In this document: piece by piece, positions 24,308 to 32,907 of the stretch
How positions within the stretch are numbered: position 1 is the first letter of the stretch
Layout: each line of letters opens with the position of its first letter
Source: Lampris incognitus
Lineage: Eukaryota; Chordata; Actinopteri; Lampriformes; Lampridae
Length of the DNA: 64,000 nt
Assembly: GCF_029633865.1 (NCBI RefSeq)
Contig: NC_079223.1
Coordinates: 8,999,736 to 9,063,735, forward strand
Direction: 5' to 3'
Position numbers and translations under genes: made by a program
Notes under the pieces: generated by a model
Seen by the model: only the letters and a program-made list of their open reading frames with translations
Told to the model about the DNA's origin: nothing
The model's database searches: none

Positions 24308-24438
24308 GTCCATCCATCCATCCATTATCCAAACCACTTATCCTTACTCAGGGTCACGAGGATACTGCAGCCTACCCCTGCAGTCATTGGGCGGCAGGCG
24401 GGGAGACATCCTGGACAGGCTGCCAGCCCATTACAGGG

Positions 24439-24499
<61 letters not shown>

Positions 24500-24720
24500 T
24501 CACACCTAGGGATAATTTAGTATGGCCAATTCATCTCACCTACATGTCTTTGGACTGTGGGAGGAAATCGGAGAACCCAGAGGAAACCCATGCAGACACA
24601 GGGAGAACATGCCAACTCCACACAGAGGATGACCCCGAAGGTCAGACTACCCCAGGGCTTGATCCCAGGACCTTCTTGCTGTGAGGCAACCGCACTAACC
24701 ACTGCACCACCGTACCACCA
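24308..24720 (-). mobile_element. tRNA-derived SINE, family B, full length
   Basis: On the minus strand the head reads GGTACGGTGGTGCAGTGGTT (A box), followed by CTGGGATCAAGCCCTGG (decayed B box), CAAAGACATGTAGGTGAG, an internal CA/TG tract and TGGATGGATGG at the 3' end. The internal tract has expanded to about 58 bp (24441-24499). It abuts the 5S-type SINE. Confidence 0.85.
24441..24499. repeat. (CA)n microsatellite inside SINE B
   Basis: A pure CA tract of about 29 units. Other family B copies also carry a TG/CA tract at this position (58.8 kb), so the microsatellite is seeded by the SINE. Confidence 0.95.
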
Positions 24721-25362
24721 TCCCCCCACCTGTAACTCACTAGCTTGTGTTACAGGTCCCAGGGGGTTGAGATCCCATGAACAGGTAATTGTGGACAGCC
24801 TGTTAGGGAACGGGAAAAGAGAAACAACAAAGGAGGGATGTCGTTTTCTGTGTTCTTCAGTTCTGCTCGTCAGCATTCTTTATCTAAATAATAAGTCCTT
24901 TTCCCCCCCTGCTGTGTACGTAAGAGGAGGGGCACGCAACAATATGTTTTAGTGCGGTTCTGTACTGGGGCATTCTGGGATTGTTCTACTCGGTACTGCA
25001 AGCAGATGGCTGAATAAAGCACGGCATTAATCACGACTCCCTTGCCTGTTGTATATGCACATGACACCCCCTCTTATTTGTCTTTGGTATCTGTACAAAT
25101 TCTCAGTTGTAGAAAAATAATTACATTGGATTTTCCTTGCAACAGGTTTCACATATACTCCATAAACTGAATAGTAATAAACGAGTAGCCTATACATTCC
25201 ATGCATTCTCATCAATCCAAATGTTTAGTTACCTTAGCTTTAAAGATAGCTTACACATTCCATATGGCAACAAACTATAGCCGTGGGCCTAGACTAGGCA
25301 CAATACATTCAGTGTCATGAACGTTTACACGAGCTCTCATGAGTGCTAGTCTCATGTCTTTC
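24721..25362. other. No gene seen
   Basis: No exon is supported. An AATAAA at about 25013 follows a moderately GC-rich stretch; an LTR-like reading was considered and not accepted. Confidence 0.5.
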
Positions 25363-25639
25363 AGTTAGATCAGCGTTTCTCAAAGTGTGTGGCGCACGGC
25401 GGGGGGGGGGGGGGGGTGTCTGAGGGAATGCAGTGCAAACTACTGTTTTGACGTCGGATTCCTTTTCACGTTGGAACAATCAATGGGGAGATATTTGACA
25501 GGGACGAAAAGAATGACAGGCGATGCTTCCAAGACAAACAAGACAAAGTGCTTTGCTGATGGTAATCAGGCAGCAAAAAAAAAAAAAAAAAAAAGCAAAA
25601 AAACAGCACCCCCCCCCCCACAAAAAAAACCAAACTGCT

Positions 25640-27130
25640 TGTTTATAGCTTATGTTCGCTTTGTCACATCAGAGTCACTGTGTGATGATTTGCTGTTTTG
25701 CAAGTACGTCCCAAGTAGAGCGGCAGCTGATGAGCTCTTTCGGCTTCTTGTTTCCTGACAGAACATGGGCTGAAATGGGAGAACTGTGCAGGCGCTTACA
25801 CGGATGGTGCACAGACCATGGCAGGGAAAACAAAGGGATTGCAGGCACTACTCAAGAGGGTCTCGCCAAATGCACAATGGTCGCAGTGTCATACACAGAG
25901 AAGTGCTAGCATCAAGACAGATTAGCCCTGACCTAAACGAGGTTTTGACCGATGTTGTTAGCGTGGTCGACTACATCAAAACAAGAACCCTGAGAGAGCG
26001 TGGCTGTTCTCTGCACTTTGTAGGGAGATGGGAGCTGAACATTCAGCTGTGTTGTTTCACAGCGAGGCTAGGTGCTGTCACGAGTCTTTGAGCTCAAGAG
26101 GAAATTCGGGTGTTTCTGGAGGGGCGTATGTATGAAGGTGCAAGAAAGTTTAGTGATGAACAATTTCTGATGAAACTGGCCTATCTCAGCGATATTTTTG
26201 GAAAGCTGAGTGAATTAAATCTTCAGCTTCTAGGCAGAGACGAGCATGTGGCAGACAGATCAGCTCGAAAGCTTGAGATGAGTGGCAGGCGACTTGATCA
26301 AGGAAATGCTGATTTCTGAGAATCTGAGTGAATTTGTTGAAACCAGTGATTTGGGAGCCACCATAGTAGTGATTATTGTCTTAAGGAGCACATCTCTTCC
26401 CTGAAAGGATTCCTTCAAAAATGTTCCCAAAGAGGGAATGCAGAAATCCTCGTGTTACCTCCGGCTTGGTCGGGCTCGGGCGTCCCTACAGACACAATTG
26501 GCTGTGTCTGCGGGTGGGAAGCCAGATGTGAGTATGTGTCCTGGTCGCTGCACTAGAGCCTCCTCTGGTCGGTCGGGGAACCTGTTCAGGGGGGAGGGAG
26601 AACTGGGCTACATCCCCCTGGCGAAACTCCTCACTGTCTGGTGAAAAAAAGCAGCTGGTGACACATGTATTAGAGGAGGCATGTGGTAGTCTGCAGCCCT
26701 CCCCAAATCGGCAGAGGGGGTGGACCAGAGATCGGGACGGCTTGGAAGAGTGGGGAATTGTCCGGATACAATTCGGGAGGGGGAAAAAAAACTTCCCAAA
26801 CGTGCTCAGTACGACTGGGTGACAGATCTATTCCATGCAGCAGCACCTGCTGATTTTAGCTCTGCTGAAAAGGATCAGTTCATCGAGATAACATCTGTCT
26901 ACACCCTGAAGCTGAGCTCAGACACTGAGTGAATGCTGGTTTGGTGTGGAGAGGGAGTATCCACTCATAGGACAGAAGGCTCTGGGCAATCTGCTTCCCT
27001 TTGCCGCATCCTATCTCTGTGAGATGGGCTTTTCTGCTGTTGCCTCACTTAAAACGAAGTACAGATCTAAGCTCAACATTGAGCATGACTTGAGAGGCAG
27101 TATCAAGCCTGCAACCTCGTTTTGAAAAGA
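25640..27130 (+). pseudogene. hAT (ZBED5-like) transposase, disrupted
   Basis: This is the decayed coding part of the hAT element. Recognisable blocks run in order from the RNase-H-like catalytic fold (around PSRAAADELF) to the C-terminal hAT dimerisation segment (ASLKTKYRSKLNIEHDL). They fall in at least three frames, with a SINE inserted between the DQGN block and the YDWVTDLFHAAAPADFSSAE block. Intact relatives are several hundred residues long. No tract exceeds about 120 codons here, so no active protein is expected. Confidence 0.8.
26440..26790 (+). mobile_element. tRNA-derived SINE, family A, copy 8, inside the hAT gene
   Basis: A 5'-truncated copy starts in the B-box region (CCTCGTGTTACCTCCGGC) and runs to GGGAGGGGGAAAAAAAA. 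It lacks the A box. It splits the hAT transposase, so it is younger than that element. Confidence 0.87.
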
Positions 27131-27545
27131 TGTGCAAAACAGACTCATTGAAGCCACTAATGCAGTGACAAGACTTGAGCTCTCACAAATTGACTTGCTC
27201 ATAATTTTCCCCAAATATCTGCATTTGTTTTTGCACAGATTGAACTTTATTGTTATTGTTCTAGCAAAGTGATTTTTAAAATCTATTTCGTTTTTCTGTT
27301 TTTGAAAAAGCAGACTAATGGAGCAGTCTAGTGACAAATGTCACAAAAAGAGGTTTGATGAAGTTGAAGTGGAACTTGGACTCGTTATTTGCAGAACAGA
27401 AATTACTGAAAGAAAAGTGAAAGCAATGTTCATGATCTTGATGTTATTTAAATAAAGTTAAACTTGGCCCATTTTGTCACCATTTTGTTGGGGTGGTGGT
27501 GGTGGTGGTGGTGGGGCATGACAGAAAAAGTTCCGAGAACCACTG

Positions 27546-27900
27546 AATTAGATTCATCCAAATTAATGAAACAAGATAAAACTGACTACTGCTGAAGAAG
27601 TATTTTAGCTTCTTAAAACAATGAAAGCGTTAAAACAGAATACTAACCAGCGTTTGGCGTACCAGCTAACCAGCATGCTTAGCTACGAACAGAAACCCAG
27701 CTTAACATCACAGTGACCGGCGAGGAAGTACGCAGAGCTAGCCAACATTTACACACTAACGTCACACCAAAAACATACTCCCACGACCTGCTACAACGGT
27801 GGTTACCTGTGCACCTTTTTTTAGACAAGACCGGGAGCCATTACTTTGTAAAATACGTTCATATGACCGACTTTGGATCACTAAGCTACACAAAATAAAA
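27546..27900. other. No gene seen
   Basis: Unassigned sequence between the hAT element and the foldback repeat. Confidence 0.5.
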
Positions 27901-28147
27901 GGTAGAGGCTAGCTCCCGTCGATGCAGAGAACGGTCAACTGAGCATGCGCAAGTCCTCGTCGCCTCCGTTGTTTCGGTTGGTTAAGGTTAGGGTTAGGGT
28001 TAAAGTTAGCCAATCAGACGCAGAGTAGGGGCGGGTCTTCCTAGAATCCTAGCGCCTGGAGGCGCGGCGGAGGCATTTCGCGCATGCTCAGTTGACCGTT
28101 CTCTACTCCGTTTCCGTTCTCTGCGTCGACGGGAAGTAGCCTCTACC
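27901..28147. mobile_element. Foldback/MITE-like repeat with telomere-like core
   Basis: The ends are long imperfect inverted repeats: GGTAGAGGCTAGCTCCCGTC at the left against GACGGGAAGTAGCCTCTACC at the right, followed inward by AGAGAACGGTCAACTGAGCA and its complement. The core holds GGTTAGGGTTAGGGTTA (27987-28003), a CCAAT motif and a GGGGCGGG box. No clear target duplication is seen, so the superfamily is not assigned. Confidence 0.65.
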
Positions 28148-28583
28148 CAACATAAAATAGCTTAGAGTGCGGGCGGCCATCTTGTCCCATTGACGTCCAT
28201 TACAACTTGCTAACTGCTCTAGCCCCGTTCATCTGAGTAGCGCGATGTATACTTTCCTTCATTCGACATATTTAAATTACACCTTCTTTTTACACCAACA
28301 TCGAGGGTTAACATGTTTGGTGTATTCGTAAACCATTACACAAGAGCGTTTATTCACCAACCTTTTAGCAACAGGAGAAACTAGAAATAACGGGGAGCGA
28401 CAACGAGCTTCTCCAGTTCGGCTCGTCAGCATCTGAAGCAAGACGGCGGCTTTCTACGCTACGTAGCAAAAACTCCCGCGGACAGCGCCCCCATGGAGGT
28501 GAACACTAGAGCAGCAGTCATGTGAAAATATTGGTAGACTAAAAATCAAACACAATATTCAAGAAAGAAACAATTCAGTATAT
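28148..28583. other. No gene seen; promoter-like motifs
   Basis: GGCGGCCATCTTG near 28168 is a minus-strand YY1-type motif, and AAGACGGCGGC lies near 28441. No coding exon could be attached to either. Confidence 0.3.
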
Positions 28584-28827
28584 CAGTGTTTCTCAACCCA
28601 GTCCTCAAGGAACCCCTATCCTGCAAATTTTCATCGTAACCCTGCATAGGTAGCCCTGCTTGTACTTATTCGACCAATCATCTCACAGCACTTAATTATG
28701 TAAGGTGTGCAACGTCTGACAAACGTCATTGCTGATTGGCTGAATAACTACAAATAGGTACCTATTCAGGGTTGCAAAGAAAATATGCAGGATAGGGGGT
28801 CCTTGAGGATTGGGTTGAGAAACACTG
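28584..28827. mobile_element. hAT MITE with perfect 8-bp target duplication
   Basis: The termini CAGTGTTTCTCAACCC and GGGTTGAGAAACACTG are exact complements and extend, with few changes, about 40 bp inward. CAGTATAT is repeated exactly at 28576-28583 and 28828-28835. Length is 244 bp with no coding capacity. Confidence 0.93.
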
Positions 28828-28835
28828 CAGTATAT

Positions 28836-30147
28836 CACAAAAGTGTGACCATACATTTAGTGGGCGTCACACTTGCAATCATACATGTTAACTTCTATCA
28901 AAATCTGAACGGAAATTAATTCTGGCTCATAATGTAGTGGCTTTCAAATACAAATTACTTTTGGAGCCAAATGCCATAAAAAACATGATGTACATAAATG
29001 CAAACATATGGATCCCAGTAAAATTAACACATTCATTTATGGTTAATAGCTTGGATTTTATTAAGCATGATATGAAAGCTCGTACAATTAAAAATTTTAA
29101 AAGGATAAAAAAAAAACATGTTTCCTCCCAAGATCTGCAGGAAAAAAATACTTCTATCAAATCAAACGTCTTTATCTCGAAAATGCTAAATCAAAGAAAA
29201 AATGACCAAGCATAAATAAAGCAACAAAAAAAAATCTACTATCAGTTTCCGCTGCTCCCGCTAGGGGTCACCAAAGCGGATCATCCGTTTCCATTTCTTC
29301 CTGTCCTCTGCCACACCAGCCACCAACAAAGAAAAAAAAAACAATGATAAAAATAAGACCAGAAGAATTCAACAAGAATTGTCAATAGAGAAGCCAACAA
29401 ATGTTATATGTTCGAAAAGGAGCAGAAGGAAGTTACTACTTATAATGTCCTGCCCCCTCTCTAATGCTCAATTCATAAACCTAAATAGTAAACTTGGTTT
29501 TTCACACATCGGTGTCATTCTTAATATCTAGCTCACAATGACTCCATAGAAACTAAAAACAATAAAATAAAAACGATAAAACAACAAAAACAAAGAAAAC
29601 AATAACACTGATTTACAGAAAAACAACAATAACAGCATCCACCATGGGTGTCACGGTGTTCAGAGTATTGCACCCTGGCAACCTTGAAAACATCCAACTT
29701 GGTTTTTCACACATCAGAGTGTCACTCTCAATATCTATCTCACAATGACTCAATAGAAAAAAAAGGAATAAAAGCAATAAAATTAAAAACGACAAAACAA
29801 CAAAAACAATAACACTGATTTCCAGAAAAACAACAATGACAGCATCCACCATGGGTGTTGTTTCGTGTTCTCATGAATGACGCAGGGTTAGTACTCATAA
29901 CCTGGTTTATTAACCAACACGACGAGGATGCAATAAGACCACATAGGTGTAGCTGGCATCCAGCACCATCGCTTCGCGGGCCCTCACCCTGTATAACTGA
30001 GAGTTCCCTCAGTAACGGTGTCTGCAGTGGCTCAATAAACATCAGCAATGACACAGTCACTGATCCACCGGTGTCATGGTGTACCCTGGCAACCTTGAAA
30101 ACATCCTTGACGTGAAAATAATACCTTTGACAGCAATGCATTTTCCT
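28836..30147. other. MGME1 downstream/3' UTR region; LINE scrap and duplications
   Basis: A short antisense RTE-type LINE 3' end lies at 29247-29325 (CTGCTCCCGCTAGGGGTCAC). A ~205-bp segment is duplicated in tandem (starts 29491 and 29696). Part of it recurs at 30060-30105, next to the MGME1 stop. On the minus strand AATAAA at about 29912-29917 is a plausible MGME1 poly(A) signal. Confidence 0.6.
29491..29860. repeat. ~205-bp imperfect tandem duplication
   Basis: Two units begin AACTTGGTTTTTCACACATC and end CAGCATCCACCATGGGTG. A third partial unit (CCCTGGCAACCTTGAAAACA) is found 200 bp further, near 30076. Confidence 0.75.
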
Positions 30148-31484
30148 TCATGTCTGTTCAGTGAACTTCTCCAGGCGGACCAACCACCTTTTCCAGTACT
30201 CTAGAATCTGTTCCAAGTGCAACAGATGAGCATGGGCAGGTGAGCCATCCTTATAAGCCACCACAATCAGTCCGTTTTCAACCTGCAGACAAGGCAGACA
30301 AAAAAAAATCAAGCACAGACAACAAAACAGATTACAGCAGAAGGAAGCAAAGTCATGTTTCATCATGAACTCATCTCATACACACAGAACCTGGTATTTG
30401 TAGTTGTCGTCATTGTTCAACGCTCCAGCATAAGCTGCCACTTGAAGAGGGTTGTCGTACGTGTTGCTCAGGTAGGGCTTGGGTTTCTCGGAGGTCTTCC
30501 ACTCAATCACGCACAGCACACCCCTGAGGACAAAAGTGCATGCGTGGAAGAGCGGAAAAACGAGGGATCCAGACCGTACGCCCGCCCACTAACCCCCCGG
30601 GACTCTTACCTGTATCGAGCCACACAGTCTACAATACCCAGGTAATTCAGCTTCCCGTGCTGCACAGTGCTCTCGATGGCTCTCACGCCGTCGACCTCTT
30701 CCATTACGCCGGAGATGCTCTTCATGTATCCCTCCACCTCGGCTGGACGTCCGGGGGCCTCTGCGGGATCTGCGCCCCTCCCCGTCGTTTCTGACGCGAG
30801 GACGTCCTCCACGGCAGCATGGAAGAGCGACCCATATCTAAATATGTCTTGATTCAAAAAATGGGTCACGCTGATCAGGCAAAGGGAAATCTGGCGACTG
30901 GCACCAACGAGCGGGCCGACAACAAGTTAACACAGCTTACTTTTAGTGTACTCCTCGAAGCCGTCCTCTCCCAGCTCGGCTACCATCCTCTTCTTCCACC
31001 TCTGCAGGTGGAACCTTTGCTCAGGGGACATCGTCTGCTGGAGTATGCGGGTGACGCTGGGCACCGCGGACCTGCCCGGGCCCCTCTCCAGCAAAACCCG
31101 GGTCGGTGGCCCGGGCTCGGACGCCGCAGGCACGGTCCCACGGCCGCTTAAGAACGGGTGGAATATTTTGGGCACTCGATCCCCGGGTGTCGCAGCGGCC
31201 GTTTGAGATTTCACGACCGGCCCGTAGATGCGCTCGTCCTCCTCGGCCAGCGCCTCGGGGTTCGGGGAGCGTTGCCGCGACGACACGACGGATTTGACGA
31301 GAGAAGAATAGCGCTCGCTGTCGACGGAGCTGTACGGGCTGTCCCGTTCCGGCGAGCCCGGGACGCGACGAGCAGAGAGGCGTCTCGTCGCGGTTGCAGC
31401 GCGGCGAAGGGCGCCGCCGAGCAACGCTGCGTGTTCAACGCATCTGAGCAGCGGCCAACAACTCACGCCGGCGATTCTACCCAT
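30148..31484 (-). CDS. mgme1: Mitochondrial genome maintenance exonuclease 1
   Basis: MGME1 is a single-strand DNA exonuclease of mitochondria that trims 5' flaps during mtDNA replication and repair. Four coding exons fit with GT/AG borders: 31484-30941, 30847-30610, 30523-30391 and 30282-30148 (349 codons plus TGA; human has 344 residues). The Arg-rich N-terminus lacking acidic residues until about residue 46 suits a mitochondrial import signal. Conserved blocks are [61 protein letters not shown] and [17 protein letters not shown]. Inferred catalytic residues are His191, Asp255, Glu268 and Lys270 of the PD-(D/E)XK fold. Glu268 (VIEWK) replaces the Asp I recall in human (VIDWK), which the motif allows. 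The start at 31484 is the first in-frame ATG giving an import signal. SNX5 starts 1.4 kb away in the opposite direction. Confidence 0.96.
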
Positions 31485-31494
31485 TGCGCGCGTC

Positions 31495-31540
31495 TTCTTC
31501 TTCTTCTTCTTCTTCTTCGTCTTCTTTTTCTTCTTCTTCT
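31495..31540. repeat. (TTC)n repeat upstream of MGME1
   Basis: An imperfect TTC trinucleotide tract begins about 11 bp upstream of the MGME1 start codon, so it is a GAA-rich tract in the MGME1 5' UTR. Confidence 0.9.
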
Positions 31541-31578
31541 ACTAGAGTTGAATATGACGCGCTAATGACGTCATATCC

Positions 31579-32145
31579 CAGTGTTTCTCAACCGGGGGTC
31601 CGCGGACCCCTAGTGGTCCGTGGTGTAATTGCAAGGGCTCCGTGAAAATAACACATTTTAAAAAAAAGATCCTATGACATTTATAGAAATAGGGTTATTT
31701 TACTCAAATGTGACTGAGACCTTTATCTACCTAAACTTATAAAGGGTAACAGGACTTTTTTCTCTAATTAGATCTGTTTCACAAGTGTAATTTATTGTAT
31801 TTTAATAAGAGATCTCGCTCCCGTTTGCATTGTTAAAAGTTACTGCATTAAAAATGCTGCTGTTACATATATCTGAAAGTTACTGAATACATATTCTGTT
31901 TTGTTACATATATCTGAAAGTTACTGCATAAGAATTCGGTTTTGTTAACTATATCTAAGTTACAACTGAAAGCTCTTATTTTTGCCCCAAAGAGTGAATA
32001 AATGCTATAATGCAATTTAAAATGCAGTTTCTACTGTTTCTATCAAATTGCAACCCCCCTCCCCCAAGATCAGGTGGAGGGGTCCTCAGGGTAGATCAAA
32101 AATACGCAGGGGGGTCCAGGACCCCAAAAAGGTTGAGAACCACTG
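31579..32145. mobile_element. hAT MITE in the shared promoter, 567 bp
   Basis: The ends are CAGTGTTTCTCAACCGGGGG and GGTTGAGAACCACTG. TCATATCC (31571-31578) and TCATATTC (32146-32153) form an 8-bp target duplication with one difference. It is the short allele of the element at 56180-56948: two 41-bp internal repeats instead of seven. No coding capacity. Confidence 0.93.
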
Positions 32146-32386
32146 TCATATTCAACTCGAAACTTTATTGCAAGCTCGGGTTCCATAACAAAGACAAAGG
32201 ATAAGAGATAAACTAATTCGATTACTGGCTTGTTTGAGAATAATAGCTGGGTGGATTTCGAAGTGAAGTGTAAAGGCAGTACTTGCTGAGCTATTTACTG
32301 GTTTCCAAGCATCGGCTGTACTGGGCATGCGCAACAACCCCCCCCCTAACAGCCGAGCTAGCTGTCAGTATGCGAAACCTGTAGCG

Positions 32387-32401
32387 GCTGGGAATTGTAG
32401 T
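32387..32401 (-). promoter_or_regulatory. ZNF143 (Staf)-like site
   Basis: The minus strand reads ACTACAATTCCCAGC, the core of the ZNF143 motif common in bidirectional promoters of widely expressed genes. Confidence 0.6.
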
Positions 32402-32907
32402 TCGCTTTGCTCGTGTAGGAATGGAGCGTCTGTACGCTTGTGTGCCGCTGAAAAGAGTCCGTGCGCCCGTCGACTCGAGAATGGAACGGACCCCCTTTCG
32501 CGGCGCGTTTCCTCGGGAAGGTCTTAACGTTAGGCCACCGTTGCCCTGCAAATATACAAACTGGTGCGCGAAGACAGACAAGAGACGCCGAAGAAGAGAC
32601 AGCTCGCTGCACCGTCGTCTCACGCCTCAAAGGGCATATTAAGACGCAGAAATCGCGGAGCAATATGATTGATTTGGGGAAAGGCCAATCGCTGAGTTCT
32701 TAAATTTGACAGCGTCCAATCAAAATCCCTCCGAGGCGGGACTTACACGGTCACCGGAAATGGCTGCGAGGAAACCCCGATTTGACAGTTTGCTCGCTAC
32801 CGTTAACTAGCTTGCCGAGATAATTCCCATGTTTTAGTCGCTTTTCGATCGGGCTAACTGGCTCCGGACGTAACAGGCTTCCCCGCTAGAGTTCAACCCC
32901 GTCCGCC

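Larger units (their letters stand above)
25371..27545 (+). mobile_element. hAT transposon with ZBED-like transposase remains
   Basis: The ends are CAGCGTTTCTCAAAG at the left and GAGAACCACTG at the right. AGTTAGAT (25363-25370) and AATTAGAT (27546-27553) form an 8-bp target duplication with one change. The interior carries broken blocks of a hAT transposase of the ZBED5/SCAND3-like kind: SRAAADELFRLL, a CTDHGREN-like block, REVLASRQISPDLNEVLTDV, DEQFLMKLAYLSDIFGKLSE, KLEMSGRRLDQGN and, near the C-terminus, CEMGFSAVASLKTKYRSKLN, the dimerisation region. A G-run, an A-run and a family A SINE lie inside. It is dead. Confidence 0.88.
31485..32907. promoter_or_regulatory. Bidirectional MGME1/SNX5 promoter region
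   Basis: This head-to-head spacer holds, from left to right, a TTC repeat (31495-31540), a hAT MITE (31579-32145), a CATGCGCAAC half NRF1 motif near 32328, a ZNF143-like motif (32387-32401), and near SNX5 a CCAAT box (about 32716), GAGGCGGGAC and CCGGAAATGGC (ETS/YY1-like) around 32755. There is no TATA box at a sensible distance from either gene, as is usual for housekeeping bidirectional promoters. Transcription starts are inferred, not visible. Confidence 0.6.

Noticed and set aside
24200-24684. A 162-codon frame through the CA tract
   Set aside because: It spans two SINEs of opposite orientation and a microsatellite, with a His/Thr repeat in the middle.
24746-25070. A solo LTR (AATAAA near 25013, TGT start)
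   Set aside because: No second copy, no target duplication and no matching internal element in the window.
28937-29215. A 92-codon plus-strand frame
   Set aside because: AT-rich, Lys/Asn/Ile-heavy composition typical of chance frames; no acceptor or partner exon.
32327-32703. Overlapping open frames on both strands in the MGME1/SNX5 spacer
   Set aside because: They overlap in four frames in a GC-rich promoter-like stretch, have no recognisable domain and no good splice or start context.
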